64,000 nucleotides of DNA from an uncultured Rhizobiaceae bacterium (GTDB lineage Bacteria; Pseudomonadota; Alphaproteobacteria; Rhizobiales; Rhizobiaceae), in contig CATOTF010000001.1 in assembly GCA_951813045.1 (NCBI GenBank), forward strand, positions 223,956 through 287,955, in the 5' to 3' direction. The notes beneath the pieces were generated by a model, which saw nothing but the letters and a program-made list of their open reading frames with translations, had not been told where the DNA came from and did no database searches. Positions within the stretch are counted from its first letter, which is position 1; each line of letters starts with the position of its first letter. Below, in pieces: positions 36,740-45,895 of this stretch. The position numbers and the translations under genes are program-made.

Positions 36740-38411
36740 GTCGTTTCGGAGCCTTGCCCCGGTATTTTACCGTGACATTATTTTTGTCTTCGCTAGCTTT
36801 ATAAAAACCCATGGTAATGCCTTTACGCATGGATTTTCCGCGCATGTTGATAATACCCTGTTCGGATATTGTCGTGCGTTGTGAAAGCCTGCGCCCCCAT
36901 TTTCCCAGCCGGTCGTACATCAGTTCGATAATTGCAGCATGGCTACTTCCTGCGCCCAGGTCGTGGAGTTCATCCGGGTCGTTTTGCAGATCAAAGAGGA
37001 GCGGACGAAACGGGCCGTCTTCCGTTTCCCCCTCCGCGTGGATGAATTTCCAGTGTTTATCCGTCACCATAAACAGGCGAGCGTCCCGTGGTTTCAATCC
37101 CAGCCATTCGCACATGGGAGTACCTGAATAATCATATTCGCTCATTGCATAATCGCGCCACGTCTCCGGCTGTTCTCCGCGCAAATAGGGCATGAGTGAG
37201 TGACCTTCAATAATATGGTCGGGAACATCGCCTCCGGCAAACTCGACAAATGTTGCGGCGAGGTCAATTGATTCCACCAGCTCATCGCAAACCGTACCGC
37301 GTCCACCATCGGCTTCTTTCGAAGGGTCATATATAATGAGCGGAATTTTCGCAGAGGGATCGTGGAAAAGCGCTTTTTCACCGAGCCAGTGGTCACCTAG
37401 ATAATCCCCGTGATCCGACGTGATGACGATCATTGTGTCATCCATGCGCCCGGATTTTTCCAGATAATCAAACAAATGTCCCATCTGGTCATCGCACTGT
37501 TTGATCAGCCCCATATAGGCGGGAATTACCGCCTCGCGCACTTCGTCGCGTTGAAACGCTTTGCCGACCGCGTTGTTCATAAATGTCTCATAAACAGGAT
37601 GGGCATTTTCCCTTTCATCGGGATGTCGCACAGCGGCAGGAACGTGATTGCCGCCATACATATTATGATACGGTTCCGGAACGATATAGGGCCAATGGGG
37701 CTTGATGTAAGAAGCATGACAGAGCCATGGCTCCTCATTGCCCTTTCGGCTTTCAATGAAGTTAATCACCTCGCGTGTCAGCCAGGGCGTCTCGGAATCC
37801 GGCTCGTCAATATTGGCTGCTTTTTCTGCGTGTTTGAAAAACCAGCCGGATGCCAAGTCGCCATTCTCATCAACACCTGCATTTGCATAATCGTGCCAGG
37901 GGTTTTCCCCCTCGTATCCTTTGGATTTCAGATATTCATTATAAGGCGAGCGATTTTCGTCGTAAAACCCGTCCGGACCTTCCGCCCACAGACCATCATC
38001 CCGCGTATAAACATCAAATCCGCACTCCGATACACGTGCGCCGATAAGACTCTCCCGCTCAAGTCCCAGTCGCTCCATACCTTCCTCGTCGACGCGCATG
38101 TGGGTTTTGCCAACGAGGTAGGAATTCATACCGAGTTTGCGCAGGTGATCCCCAATCGTGTGCTCGCCCACCTTGAGCGGAAAACCGTTCCATTGCGCAC
38201 CATGGCTGCTCGCATAACGCCCCGTGTAGAAGCTCATGCGCGAGGAACCGCAAATCGGTGATTGCACATAACAGCGTGAAAACCGAACGCCTTTCTCGGC
38301 AATCGAATCCATATGGGGCGTGTGCAAATGCGGATGTCCGGTACAACTGAGATAGTCGAACCGCAATTGGTCAAACATGATGAAAAGGATGTTTTTACGC
38401 GAACGCGCCAT
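36729..38411 (-). CDS. Sulfatase/phosphonate monoester hydrolase-like protein with CGSSR motif
   Basis: A 560-residue alkaline phosphatase superfamily hydrolase. Metal ligands Asp14 and Gln15 are in FIMFDQLRFDY, and a second metal pair is in ITSDHGDYLGDH. The residue expected to become formylglycine is Cys54 in SPICGSSRMSFYTGRY; the usual CxPxR is here C-G-S-S-R, with Ser for Pro. Overall layout, including LCHASYIKPHWPY, resembles phosphonate monoester hydrolases and choline-sulfatase-like enzymes. The substrate is unknown. No signal peptide, so it is probably cytoplasmic. It is divergent from a close paralogue and convergent, with 11-bp overlap, with matB. Confidence 0.85.
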   Translation of the reverse strand: MARSRKNILFIMFDQLRFDYLSCTGHPHLHTPHMDSIAEKGVRFSRCYVQSPICGSSRMSFYTGRYASSHGAQWNGFPLKVGEHTIGDHLRKLGMNSYLVGKTHMRVDEEGMERLGLERESLIGARVSECGFDVYTRDDGLWAEGPDGFYDENRSPYNEYLKSKGYEGENPWHDYANAGVDENGDLASGWFFKHAEKAANIDEPDSETPWLTREVINFIESRKGNEEPWLCHASYIKPHWPYIVPEPYHNMYGGNHVPAAVRHPDERENAHPVYETFMNNAVGKAFQRDEVREAVIPAYMGLIKQCDDQMGHLFDYLEKSGRMDDTMIVITSDHGDYLGDHWLGEKALFHDPSAKIPLIIYDPSKEADGGRGTVCDELVESIDLAATFVEFAGGDVPDHIIEGHSLMPYLRGEQPETWRDYAMSEYDYSGTPMCEWLGLKPRDARLFMVTDKHWKFIHAEGETEDGPFRPLLFDLQNDPDELHDLGAGSSHAAIIELMYDRLGKWGRRLSQRTTISEQGIINMRGKSMRKGITMGFYKASEDKNNVTVKYRGKAPKRPNL

Positions 38412-38678
38412 CGATGGCCCCTGGATGATCTCAAATTTATTGTAGTACAGCTTTTGACAGGGAGCGACGTCATGTCAATTGACTCTGTCGAATTTTAAAA
38501 CTGAGATCCAATCGACCACGATCTGATTACCGCCCTGCCAAAAATAATGCTGTAAAAGGGAAGAAACTACGCCAAATTACCGGAAAATTGGGTAGAAAAA
38601 TCATGTTTTTCGATAAATTTCCGCAAAAAGCAGAAGCTTATCGGCGGTGATTGATGAGAATTTGCAAGGGGGCAGGTT
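38412..38678. promoter_or_regulatory. Divergent promoter region between the two sulfatase genes
   Basis: 267 bp. It includes a TTGACA hexamer near 38454 and the exact 10-bp palindrome GTCAATTGAC around 38474-38483, part of a looser dyad TTGACAG/CTCTGTC. This is a reasonable place for a shared regulator to bind, but no regulator is identified. Confidence 0.35.
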
Positions 38679-40295
38679 ATGAATGTGCTGTGGATTATGG
38701 CGGACCAACTGCGATTTGATTATCTCAGCTGTTACGGCGCCAAACACATAGACACCCCCAATATCGATGCATTGGCTGCCAAGGGTGTGCGGTTTGATAA
38801 AACCTACGTTCAGTCCCCGATCTGCGGCCCAAGCCGAATGAGCTTTTACACCGGACGCTATGTGCGCAGCCATGGTGCAACCTGGAATGGATTTCCGCTG
38901 CGCGTCGGCGAGCCGACCCTTGGTGATCATCTGCGCGAAATTGGAACCAAATGCGCCCTTGTAGGAAAAACCCACATGACCCCTGATCGGGAAGGCATGC
39001 AGCGTCTTGGGATTGAACCGGAAAGTACAATTGGTGCGCTCGTCGCCCAATGCGGATTTGAAGAATTTGTGCGTGATGACGGGATAAATCCAACCGGGTA
39101 TCCTGGCAGTAATGCCCACGATTACGACCGTTATTTGCGTGACCATGGAATGGACGGGGACAACCCGTGGGAAGAATGGGCGAATACCGCAATCGGCCCT
39201 GACGGGGAAATGCGGTCGGGTTGGGTGCTGGAAAATGCGCCCTTTGCCGCACGGGTGCCTAAGGAACATTCTGAAACTTCCTGGCTGACAACCCGTGGTA
39301 TTGAGTTCATGGAACAACAGGGTGATCAGCCGTGGCTATGCCATTTAAGCTATATCAAGCCCCATTGGCCTTATCTTGCCCCAGCGCCATATAATGCCGT
39401 GTATTCTGCCGATGATCTCCCTCCGGTAGTCAGAAACGATGTCGAGCGTCAAACCGATCATCCGCTGATGCAGGCTTGGATGAGTATGCGGGTGAGCAAG
39501 AGTTTCTCCCGTGATGAAGTCCGCGCTCTGGTTGCCCCGACTTATATGGGACTCATCAAGGAGCTGGACGACCAAATGGGTCGGCTGTTTACTTACCTCA
39601 AAGACTCAGGACGCATGGACGATACGATGATCGTCTTTTGCTCCGATCACGGGGACAACATGGGCGATCACTGGATGGGGGAGAAAGATCTGTTCTACGA
39701 TTGCTCCGCCAGAATTCCGCTTTTGGTGTACGACCCGCGCGAAGAAGCGAACGCAACACGGGGAACTGTTTGTGAGAAGCTGGTGGAAGGAATTGATCTC
39801 GCTCCGACATTTATGGATTTTCTCGGCGGGGATACCAAGCCGCATATTTTGGAAGGGCGTTCGCTACAACCTTTGTTGCACGGACAAAACGTCGAATGGC
39901 GGGATTTTGCCGTCTCGGAATATGATTATTCAACTCGGGAATCTCGCAGGGCCGTTGGCGTAGATCAGGCCGATGCTCGCCTTGCAATGATTTTTGACGG
40001 GCGTTGGAAGTACATCCATGCAGAGGGCTTTCGTCCGATGTTATTTGATCTCGAAAATGACCCCAATGAGTTAAATGATCTGGGAAATGATCCTGAATTT
40101 AGCCATGAAATCGAGCGGCTTTCAGGGCTTCATTTCAAATGGTCCCGCCAGCACCACAACAGGATTACCCGCTCGGCTGAAATCGTTGAAAAAATGACTG
40201 ACGATATGGAACCGCCTGCTATTTTGATCGGATATTGGGACGTAAATGAAGTACGGGAGGACGGTGCCATATTTCCGGAACATGTTGATCGATAG
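38679..40295 (+). CDS. Sulfatase/phosphonate monoester hydrolase-like protein with CGPSR motif
   Basis: A 538-residue paralogue of the neighbouring divergent hydrolase. Metal ligands Asp9 and Gln10 are in IMADQLRFDY; Cys49 in SPICGPSRMSFYTGRY is the canonical CxPSR formylglycine site; the second metal pair is in CSDHGDNMGDH. LCHLSYIKPHWPYLAPAPYNAVY recalls the phosphonate monoester hydrolase family. Long identical blocks with its partner indicate duplication. No signal peptide. It ends 12 bp before the convergent frcR gene; a formylglycine-generating enzyme is not in the window. Confidence 0.87.
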   Translation: MNVLWIMADQLRFDYLSCYGAKHIDTPNIDALAAKGVRFDKTYVQSPICGPSRMSFYTGRYVRSHGATWNGFPLRVGEPTLGDHLREIGTKCALVGKTHMTPDREGMQRLGIEPESTIGALVAQCGFEEFVRDDGINPTGYPGSNAHDYDRYLRDHGMDGDNPWEEWANTAIGPDGEMRSGWVLENAPFAARVPKEHSETSWLTTRGIEFMEQQGDQPWLCHLSYIKPHWPYLAPAPYNAVYSADDLPPVVRNDVERQTDHPLMQAWMSMRVSKSFSRDEVRALVAPTYMGLIKELDDQMGRLFTYLKDSGRMDDTMIVFCSDHGDNMGDHWMGEKDLFYDCSARIPLLVYDPREEANATRGTVCEKLVEGIDLAPTFMDFLGGDTKPHILEGRSLQPLLHGQNVEWRDFAVSEYDYSTRESRRAVGVDQADARLAMIFDGRWKYIHAEGFRPMLFDLENDPNELNDLGNDPEFSHEIERLSGLHFKWSRQHHNRITRSAEIVEKMTDDMEPPAILIGYWDVNEVREDGAIFPEHVDR

Positions 40296-40307
40296 ATTAA
40301 ATGGTGG

Positions 40308-41519
40308 TCAGGCGTTCGCTTTAAAAAGTACGCTTTGGTCCAACAGATAACGTGAAAACAGGGGCAAGCTGGCACCGCCCAAAGCGCGGGCGCCACGACC
40401 GACCATACCCTCGAGAACTGGTGGTTCGCCGATTCCCCTTGTGTCAAGTTTGGAGACTTCCAAACGAATAGCCTCAACAATTCGCTTTCGAATATCCGGT
40501 GGAAATGCACCGTCAACAACTGCGGCTTCAAAGTCTATTATTGAACAGGATGAGACTACTGCCACTGCCAGATGCCGGGCCGTGTTGGTTATCCAATCAT
40601 CAAGGACTTGTCCTAAACAATTCCATTCTTCGGGCTCTCGCCATAAGGGCGACAAGTCGACACCCTGCTCCCTCAGCTGCATCTCCAATGTAAAAACAGA
40701 GGCATGATCGATGAGCGTTGTCGCACGCCCATCACTTCCCATAATTGGCATAGGGCCAAAAGCACCGGCGTTTCCGGTTCTTCCTGAATATACGCTGTGG
40801 TTCAGCACCACTCCGCCACCAATAAATGTGCCGATGAAGAAGTAGACAAAGTCGGTTAGCTCGGTACCACGTCCAAACACCAGTTCCGCACCGCAAGCCG
40901 AGGTTGCGTCGTTTTGTACAAGAACCGGAAGGTTTGTTTCTGCAGCTAATTCTGATTGGAAATTGTATTCCCTCCAGGCATTCATTTCTTCTTCTGGCGC
41001 CTCAATTTTCTCTGCCCAACTCCACAGATCAAACGGCATGGAAACACCAATACCCGCGATGCGTTTACGTTCATCGGTTGACAGGCCTTTAGATAGTTCT
41101 TCGATTCCGGTCTTTCCAAATGTGATGAGGTCAACAGGCGTTGGATAAGCGAAAGTTTTACTGATCGACATGCGTTCCTGACCAAGAAAATCGATGAGGA
41201 TCAGGTCGGCACTACGTCGCCCGATCTTCATCCCAATTGAGAAGACGCCATCGGGGTCGAGCCGCATCGGGATGGAGGGTTGTCCAACTTTGCCTCTTTG
41301 CGGTTGACCGCGCAGGAGCAGCCCATCCCGTTCAAGTGAGCGCATGATGACGGAGACGGTCTGTGCGGATAGGCCGGACCGGCGGGCGATATCAGATTTT
41401 GCCAAGCTACCGTGGCGCCGAACAAGTGATAAAACGAGGCGTTCGTTATAATCGCGAACGCGGCGCTGGTTAGCGCCGCCGCTGGGGTCGGTAATGTTGT
41501 CAGCCTGTTGTTCTAGCAT
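40308..41519 (-). CDS. frcR: ROK-family transcriptional regulator, FrcR-like
   Basis: A 403-residue regulator. The N-terminal winged helix (about residues 15-75) has SLAKSDIARRSGLSAQTVSVIMRSLERDGLL. The ROK sugar-kinase-like domain follows, with the hallmark FFIGTFIGGGVVLNHSVYSGRTGNAG near residue 228. The zinc-binding CxCGxxGCxE motif of most ROK proteins is not present, and no intact phosphate-binding DxGxT is seen, so it is a regulator rather than a kinase. The start is placed at ATG 41519 (MLEQQADNI); an upstream ATG at 41618 would reach into the operator. It is divergent from frcB, as in Sinorhizobium meliloti frcR. Confidence 0.87.
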   Translation of the reverse strand: MLEQQADNITDPSGGANQRRVRDYNERLVLSLVRRHGSLAKSDIARRSGLSAQTVSVIMRSLERDGLLLRGQPQRGKVGQPSIPMRLDPDGVFSIGMKIGRRSADLILIDFLGQERMSISKTFAYPTPVDLITFGKTGIEELSKGLSTDERKRIAGIGVSMPFDLWSWAEKIEAPEEEMNAWREYNFQSELAAETNLPVLVQNDATSACGAELVFGRGTELTDFVYFFIGTFIGGGVVLNHSVYSGRTGNAGAFGPMPIMGSDGRATTLIDHASVFTLEMQLREQGVDLSPLWREPEEWNCLGQVLDDWITNTARHLAVAVVSSCSIIDFEAAVVDGAFPPDIRKRIVEAIRLEVSKLDTRGIGEPPVLEGMVGRGARALGGASLPLFSRYLLDQSVLFKANA

Positions 41520-41604
41520 TTTAAGTTGCCCACTTCGCACGTTACCACCCCGGCTACCGCGACATGCGCAGGATGAAGGGCGGTAGGATAGATTGCGCCT
41601 AAAT

Positions 41605-41633
41605 AATAAATAAATCAATCTGATTTATTTATT
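41605..41633. promoter_or_regulatory. Perfect 29-bp palindrome, candidate FrcR operator
   Basis: AATAAATAAATCA (41605-41617), spacer ATC, then TGATTTATTTATT (41621-41633). It lies between frcR and frcB, and a TTGACA -35-like hexamer (41632-41637) overlaps its right end. Binding here would block frcB transcription and could also regulate frcR. AT-rich dyads are the usual ROK-protein operators. Confidence 0.7.
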
Positions 41634-41769
41634 GACATGAGCTTGGGAGTTGTGGAAGCCTAAGGGTGAGAGGGGCAATCCAATTGCTCCAATCGCGTTT
41701 TGGAACACGGTGCCTGTCGTCATTTCACGGCATGGCCAGCATTGATTAATCAACCGGGAGGAACGATCC

Positions 41770-42789
41770 ATGAAAAAGACACTTATCACTTCAGCCTTGG
41801 GGGCACTTGCCCTGAGTGCCATTTCCACAGCCTCATTTGCAGCTGATACGGCTGCCTGCCTGATCACTAAAAACAACACCAACCCTTTCTTCGTGAAAAT
41901 GAAAGAGGGTGCCGAAGCTAAGGCCAAGGAAGCTGGTATCGATCTCAGTTCTTATGCAGGTAAGGTTGATGGCGATGCCGGGCCACAGATTACTGCGATT
42001 GAAAATTGCATCGCGGCCGGTGCCAAGGGAATCCTGATCACTGCATCGAATGACTCAGTTGTCCCAGCTTTGAAAAAAGCCCGTGCTGAAGGCATTTTGG
42101 TGATCGCACTTGATACGCCACTTGCGGATAGCGATGCCCAGGACATGACTTTCGCAACCGACAATTTCGAAGCAGGATTGCTGATCGGCAAATGGGCAAA
42201 AGCCAAAATGGGTGATGCTGCCAAAGACGCGAAAATCGGCATGCTTGACATCAACAAGGATAATATCTCGGTAGATGTTCAGCGCGACACCGGTTTCCTC
42301 GTTGGATTTGGAATTGAAGTTCCAAACCTTAAAGTACTCGGTTCTGAATCAGATTTCCGCGTTATCGGTCACGAATCATCACTTGCTAACCCTGAAGGTG
42401 GCGTAAAAGCTGTTGAAAACCTCTTGGCCAAAGAGCCAGACATGAATGTGGTCTACACAATCAACGAACCCGCTGCGGAAGGCGCTTACCAGGCGTTGAA
42501 GAAAGCCGGTAAGGAAAAAGGTGTTCTTATCGTGTCAGTGGATGGCGGTTGCCCCGGTGTCGCCAGTGTCAAATCCGGCGTGATTGGCGCAACATCACAG
42601 CAATACCCACTATTGATGGCGTCTAAGGGTATTGAAGCAATTGCCGCATTCGCCAAAGATGGTACGAAGCCAGCGGCTTCTGACGGACTTACGTTCTTCA
42701 ACACAGGTGTAAATCTTGTAACCGATTCACCTGCGGATGGGGTGCCGTCAATCGACTCCGCTAAAGGTACAGAGCTCTGCTGGGGCTAG
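41770..42789 (+). CDS. frcB: Fructose-type sugar ABC transporter substrate-binding protein
   Basis: A 339-residue periplasmic binding protein of the ribose/fructose type (Peripla_BP_4). The signal peptide is residues 1-24 (ends STASFA). Sugar-binding segments include [17 protein letters not shown] near residue 35, [23 protein letters not shown] near 114, and [11 protein letters not shown] near 224. Two Cys near the ends may form a disulfide. Synteny with frcRBCAK of rhizobia supports fructose (possibly mannose or ribose too) as ligand. A good GGGAGG ribosome site precedes the ATG, and a 13-bp stem-loop follows the stop. Confidence 0.88.
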   Translation: MKKTLITSALGALALSAISTASFAADTAACLITKNNTNPFFVKMKEGAEAKAKEAGIDLSSYAGKVDGDAGPQITAIENCIAAGAKGILITASNDSVVPALKKARAEGILVIALDTPLADSDAQDMTFATDNFEAGLLIGKWAKAKMGDAAKDAKIGMLDINKDNISVDVQRDTGFLVGFGIEVPNLKVLGSESDFRVIGHESSLANPEGGVKAVENLLAKEPDMNVVYTINEPAAEGAYQALKKAGKEKGVLIVSVDGGCPGVASVKSGVIGATSQQYPLLMASKGIEAIAAFAKDGTKPAASDGLTFFNTGVNLVTDSPADGVPSIDSAKGTELCWG

Positions 42790-42815
42790 TTTCCAGATTT
42801 TACAGTGCTAAGAAA

Positions 42816-42847
42816 GATAAAGGGCGGCGCAAGTGCCGCCCTTTATC
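42816..42847 (+). terminator. Intercistronic stem-loop between frcB and frcC
   Basis: GATAAAGGGCGGC (42816-42828) pairs perfectly with GCCGCCCTTTATC (42835-42847) across a 6-nt loop. There is no long T-tract, so it is more likely an attenuator or mRNA-stabilising stem that leaves frcB in excess over frcC and frcA. Confidence 0.65.
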
Positions 42848-42907
42848 ATAAGTGTCTCAATATAACTGACCTGGAAATTACAATATGAGCTGGGGAGCTT
42901 GGGCGTC

Positions 42908-43972
42908 GTGAGCAATACAGAATTCGGATTTGACGAAAACTCAAACGGCGCCAGCAGTGCGGTAGCTGTATTTGAGCGGGATGACCGCACAATACTCTCA
43001 ACCATCCGCCATGCGGTTCGAGATTACCCAACATTGGTTCCCGCTCTCGTGTTGATTGTCAGCATTCTGGTGTTTGGCCTGATCGCCCCAAGGTTCCTGA
43101 GCCCCGGTGTCCTGTCGCTTGTGCTTCAGCAGGTGACAGTCATCGGCATCGTCGCAATTGCGCAAACGTTGATAATTCTAACGGCGGGCATCGATCTTTC
43201 CGTTGGTGCGATCTTGGTCGTATCGTCATTTGTTATGGGGCGACTTGCCGTATCCAGCGGTGTTCCGCTTCCCATGGCGATCGCTGCCGGTATGGCGATA
43301 GGCACACTTATGGGCGCTTTCAATGGCTTTCTGGTTGCGAAAATCAAACTACCCCCGTTTATCGTGACGCTTGGAACATTATCTGTCTTTACCGCATTAA
43401 AGCTGTGGTATTCCGGCTCCGAATCGATCCGCAATTCTGATATTGAGGCCAATGCACCATCCTTGCTCTGGTTTGGGGAAGCGGCGGCCCGACCGTTCGG
43501 TGCAACAATCACATATGGCGGTATTGCGCTAATCCTGCTCGCCATTACCTTTTGGTATATCCTTCAGCACACGGCGTGGGGACGTCACGTCTACGCAATT
43601 GGCGATGACCCGGAGGCCGCCATGTTGTCCGGTATCAAAACCGACCGAACGCTTATTTCAGTTTACGCCGTTGCGGGTTTGATCTGCGGGTTTGGTGCAT
43701 GGGTCGCGATTGGCCGTGTTGGCTCAATTTCGCCAATCTCCTTTGAAGAAATTAATCTGGCGACCATTACCGCCGTGGTGATTGGTGGCACGTCCCTGTT
43801 TGGTGGACGGGGTTCAATTCCCGGCTCTGTTCTGGGTGCCTTGATTGTCGGGGTGTTCACAACTGGCCTCTCACTCGCTGGCGTCGATGACTACTGGCAA
43901 ATGTTTGCGGTGGGTAATCTCGTCTTGATCGCTGTTGCACTGGACCAATGGCTCCGGAGGGCTACACAATGA
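42908..43972 (+). CDS. frcC: Fructose-type sugar ABC transporter permease
   Basis: A 354-residue permease of the RbsC/FrcC family with about ten membrane helices. The family signatures AQTLIILTAGIDLSVGAILV near residue 80 and VVIGGTSLFGGRGSIPGSVLG near 290 are intact. An N-terminal cytoplasmic leader of about 40 residues precedes the first helix. The GTG at 42908 (MSNTEFG) has GGGGAG upstream and is preferred; a TTG at 42899 is an alternative. The stop overlaps the frcA start (ATGA). Confidence 0.9.
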   Translation: MSNTEFGFDENSNGASSAVAVFERDDRTILSTIRHAVRDYPTLVPALVLIVSILVFGLIAPRFLSPGVLSLVLQQVTVIGIVAIAQTLIILTAGIDLSVGAILVVSSFVMGRLAVSSGVPLPMAIAAGMAIGTLMGAFNGFLVAKIKLPPFIVTLGTLSVFTALKLWYSGSESIRNSDIEANAPSLLWFGEAAARPFGATITYGGIALILLAITFWYILQHTAWGRHVYAIGDDPEAAMLSGIKTDRTLISVYAVAGLICGFGAWVAIGRVGSISPISFEEINLATITAVVIGGTSLFGGRGSIPGSVLGALIVGVFTTGLSLAGVDDYWQMFAVGNLVLIAVALDQWLRRATQ

Positions 43973-44781
43973 ATGCCATGACTGCGAACGCCATGACCGA
44001 TCACAATCAACCGGTGCTACGCGCGCGAGGCCTCATGAAACGATACGGTACCGTCGTTGCGATGAATGGCGCTGATTTTGACCTTTATCAAAATGAAGTG
44101 CTGGGCGTTATTGGTGATAATGGTGCCGGTAAAACTACGCTCATTCGCGCAATTTCAGGGGCGACGGTCCCGGACCACGGGTCAATTGAGCTGGATGGCA
44201 AAGAAGTTCAATTCCATATTCCCGAAGATGCCCGCAAAGCTGGCATCGAAACCGTCTACCAGAATCTGGCGCTGTCTCCGGCCCTGTCGATTGCCGATAA
44301 TATGTTTCTCGGTCGCGAAATTCGCAAACCGGGTATCATGGGCAGCCTGTTCCGCAAGCTTGATCATAAGCAAATGGAGACATTTGCCCGTGACAAGCTT
44401 TCCGAACTTGGGCTTTTGACCATCCAGAATATCAATCAGGCAGTTGAAACCCTTTCTGGCGGGCAGCGCCAGGGCGTTGCGGTTGCGCGTGCCGCTGCAT
44501 TTGGGTCCAAAGTTGTCATCATGGATGAGCCGACGGCTGCACTGGGCGTTAAAGAATCCCGCCGTGTGCTAGACCTTATCCAGGACGTGAAATCCAAAGG
44601 CATGCCGATTGTTCTTATTTCCCATAACATGCCTCACGTCTTTGAAGTGTGCGACCGTATTCACATTCATCGCCTCGGCAGACGCCTGTGCACCATTGAT
44701 CCCAAACAGGTATCCATGTCTGACGCTGTCGCGATGATGACTGGCGCGATGGAACCGCCCGCAGAGGCGGTTGCAGCCTGA
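43969..44781 (+). CDS. frcA: Fructose-type sugar ABC transporter ATPase
   Basis: A 270-residue single-domain ABC ATPase, half the length of the usual double-domain ribose ATPases and like FrcA of rhizobia. Walker A is GDNGAGKTT near residue 44, the signature LSGGQRQG, Walker B VVIMDEPTAAL, and the H-loop LISHNMPHVFE. The start is ATG 43969 overlapping the frcC stop; an ATG at 43948 lies inside frcC. The stop shares one base with the frcK start (TGATG). Confidence 0.9.
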   Translation: MNAMTANAMTDHNQPVLRARGLMKRYGTVVAMNGADFDLYQNEVLGVIGDNGAGKTTLIRAISGATVPDHGSIELDGKEVQFHIPEDARKAGIETVYQNLALSPALSIADNMFLGREIRKPGIMGSLFRKLDHKQMETFARDKLSELGLLTIQNINQAVETLSGGQRQGVAVARAAAFGSKVVIMDEPTAALGVKESRRVLDLIQDVKSKGMPIVLISHNMPHVFEVCDRIHIHRLGRRLCTIDPKQVSMSDAVAMMTGAMEPPAEAVAA

Positions 44782-45395
44782 TGAAAGTTGATGAGCTTGC
44801 CGATCACGTGATTAAAAATGCAGGCGGACACCAACGTTTCATGATTGCAATCGCCGGGCCTCCCGGCGCTGGAAAATCCACGCTTGCCGAGCAGTTGAAA
44901 GAAGCGCTCGTGAAACAATCTGTTGGTGCAAGAATTATCCCGATGGATGGTTTTCATCTGGATAACGTGATCCTAAAAGAAAGAGACCTGCTACACCGGC
45001 GCGGCGCCGCGAACACATTTGATGCTGCCGGTTTTGTCCATCTTATTAGGCGGCTTGGATCGATGGAAGATTACATTGCCATCCCGACGTTTGACCGTGA
45101 GCGGGACATTGCTATTGCAGGAGCAGAAATTATCTCCAATGACGACCGTATCCTGATTGTCGAAGGTAATTACCTTTTGCTCAACGATGATCCATGGAAG
45201 CAACTGCAGGAATATTGGAGCGAGACTGTTTTTATCAACCCGGGTGTAGATATATTGGAAAAGCGTCTGGTGGAGCGTTGGCTTGATAATGGGCTCAAGG
45301 ACGCTGCCGCAAGGGAACGGGCTCTTGGAAACGATATTCCCAACGCCCATTATGTGCTTGAAAATTCTGGTCGCGCGGGCATTAACTTGGTGTAG
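44781..45395 (+). CDS. frcK: P-loop nucleoside/sugar kinase-like protein, FrcK-like
   Basis: A 204-residue P-loop kinase resembling uridine kinase and pantothenate kinase. Walker A is IAGPPGAGKSTLAE (residues 25-38), the substrate loop is IPMDGFHLDN, and VEGNYLLL is the Walker B-type strand. It is translationally coupled to frcA. In rhizobia the gene after frcA, frcK, has been called a putative fructokinase; whether it really phosphorylates fructose is not shown by sequence, since true fructokinases belong to other folds. Confidence 0.8.
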   Translation: MKVDELADHVIKNAGGHQRFMIAIAGPPGAGKSTLAEQLKEALVKQSVGARIIPMDGFHLDNVILKERDLLHRRGAANTFDAAGFVHLIRRLGSMEDYIAIPTFDRERDIAIAGAEIISNDDRILIVEGNYLLLNDDPWKQLQEYWSETVFINPGVDILEKRLVERWLDNGLKDAAARERALGNDIPNAHYVLENSGRAGINLV

Positions 45396-45470
45396 AACTG
45401 GCTGTTCCTGTTTATTGCTGTTGGATGAACAGGCATCGCAACAGTGATGCCGAAATGACGGAGATGAGAG

Positions 45471-45851
45471 ATGAACATAAGGAAGCTCGAGCATGTAAAT
45501 GTGCGCACCGCGCAACTGGACGACATGGTCGAATGGTATTCGACCGTACTGGGGCTCGTTCCGGGCGACAGGCCCAAATTCAGCTTTCCCGGTGCCTGGA
45601 TGTACGCGGGAGATGACCCCGTCGTCCATCTTGTTGGGGTTGACGGGAACAGCGGTGCGGGCTCGGAGGTGGACCTCAAACTGGAGCATTTCGCACTTTC
45701 AGCTTACGGTCGCGAAGCATTTGAAGAAAAACTGAAGTCGATGAATATCCCTTATAAAATGTTGGACGTTCCCGGATTTAACATAACCCAGTTCAACATC
45801 TGGGACCCCGATGGCAATCATGTCCATATCGATTTCGCAGCTGACGAATAA
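45471..45851 (+). CDS. VOC-family (glyoxalase fold) protein
   Basis: A 126-residue single vicinal-oxygen-chelate domain: LEHVNVRTAQLDDMVEWYSTVLGL at the start, LEHFAL in the middle, and DPDGNHVHIDF at the end. Metal ligands are likely His8, His70 and the last-strand His/Glu position. Such proteins are dioxygenases, isomerases, resistance proteins or glyoxalases; no choice is possible here. It is on the same strand as the frc and mva genes, with 75-bp and 44-bp gaps, so it could be in either operon. Confidence 0.85.
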   Translation: MNIRKLEHVNVRTAQLDDMVEWYSTVLGLVPGDRPKFSFPGAWMYAGDDPVVHLVGVDGNSGAGSEVDLKLEHFALSAYGREAFEEKLKSMNIPYKMLDVPGFNITQFNIWDPDGNHVHIDFAADE

Positions 45852-45895
45852 ACGCCAAGTAAGGTTGCGAATCTCCTGTTTCCAGAAAAGAACCC

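Noticed and set aside
37410..38261. 283-codon plus-strand ORF opposite the CGSSR hydrolase
   Set aside because: Antisense shadow of a clear alkaline-phosphatase superfamily gene; no motifs or ribosome site.
44781..45395. FrcK as a firm fructokinase call
   Set aside because: The P-loop fold is that of uridine/pantothenate kinases; fructose phosphorylation is only suggested by operon position.
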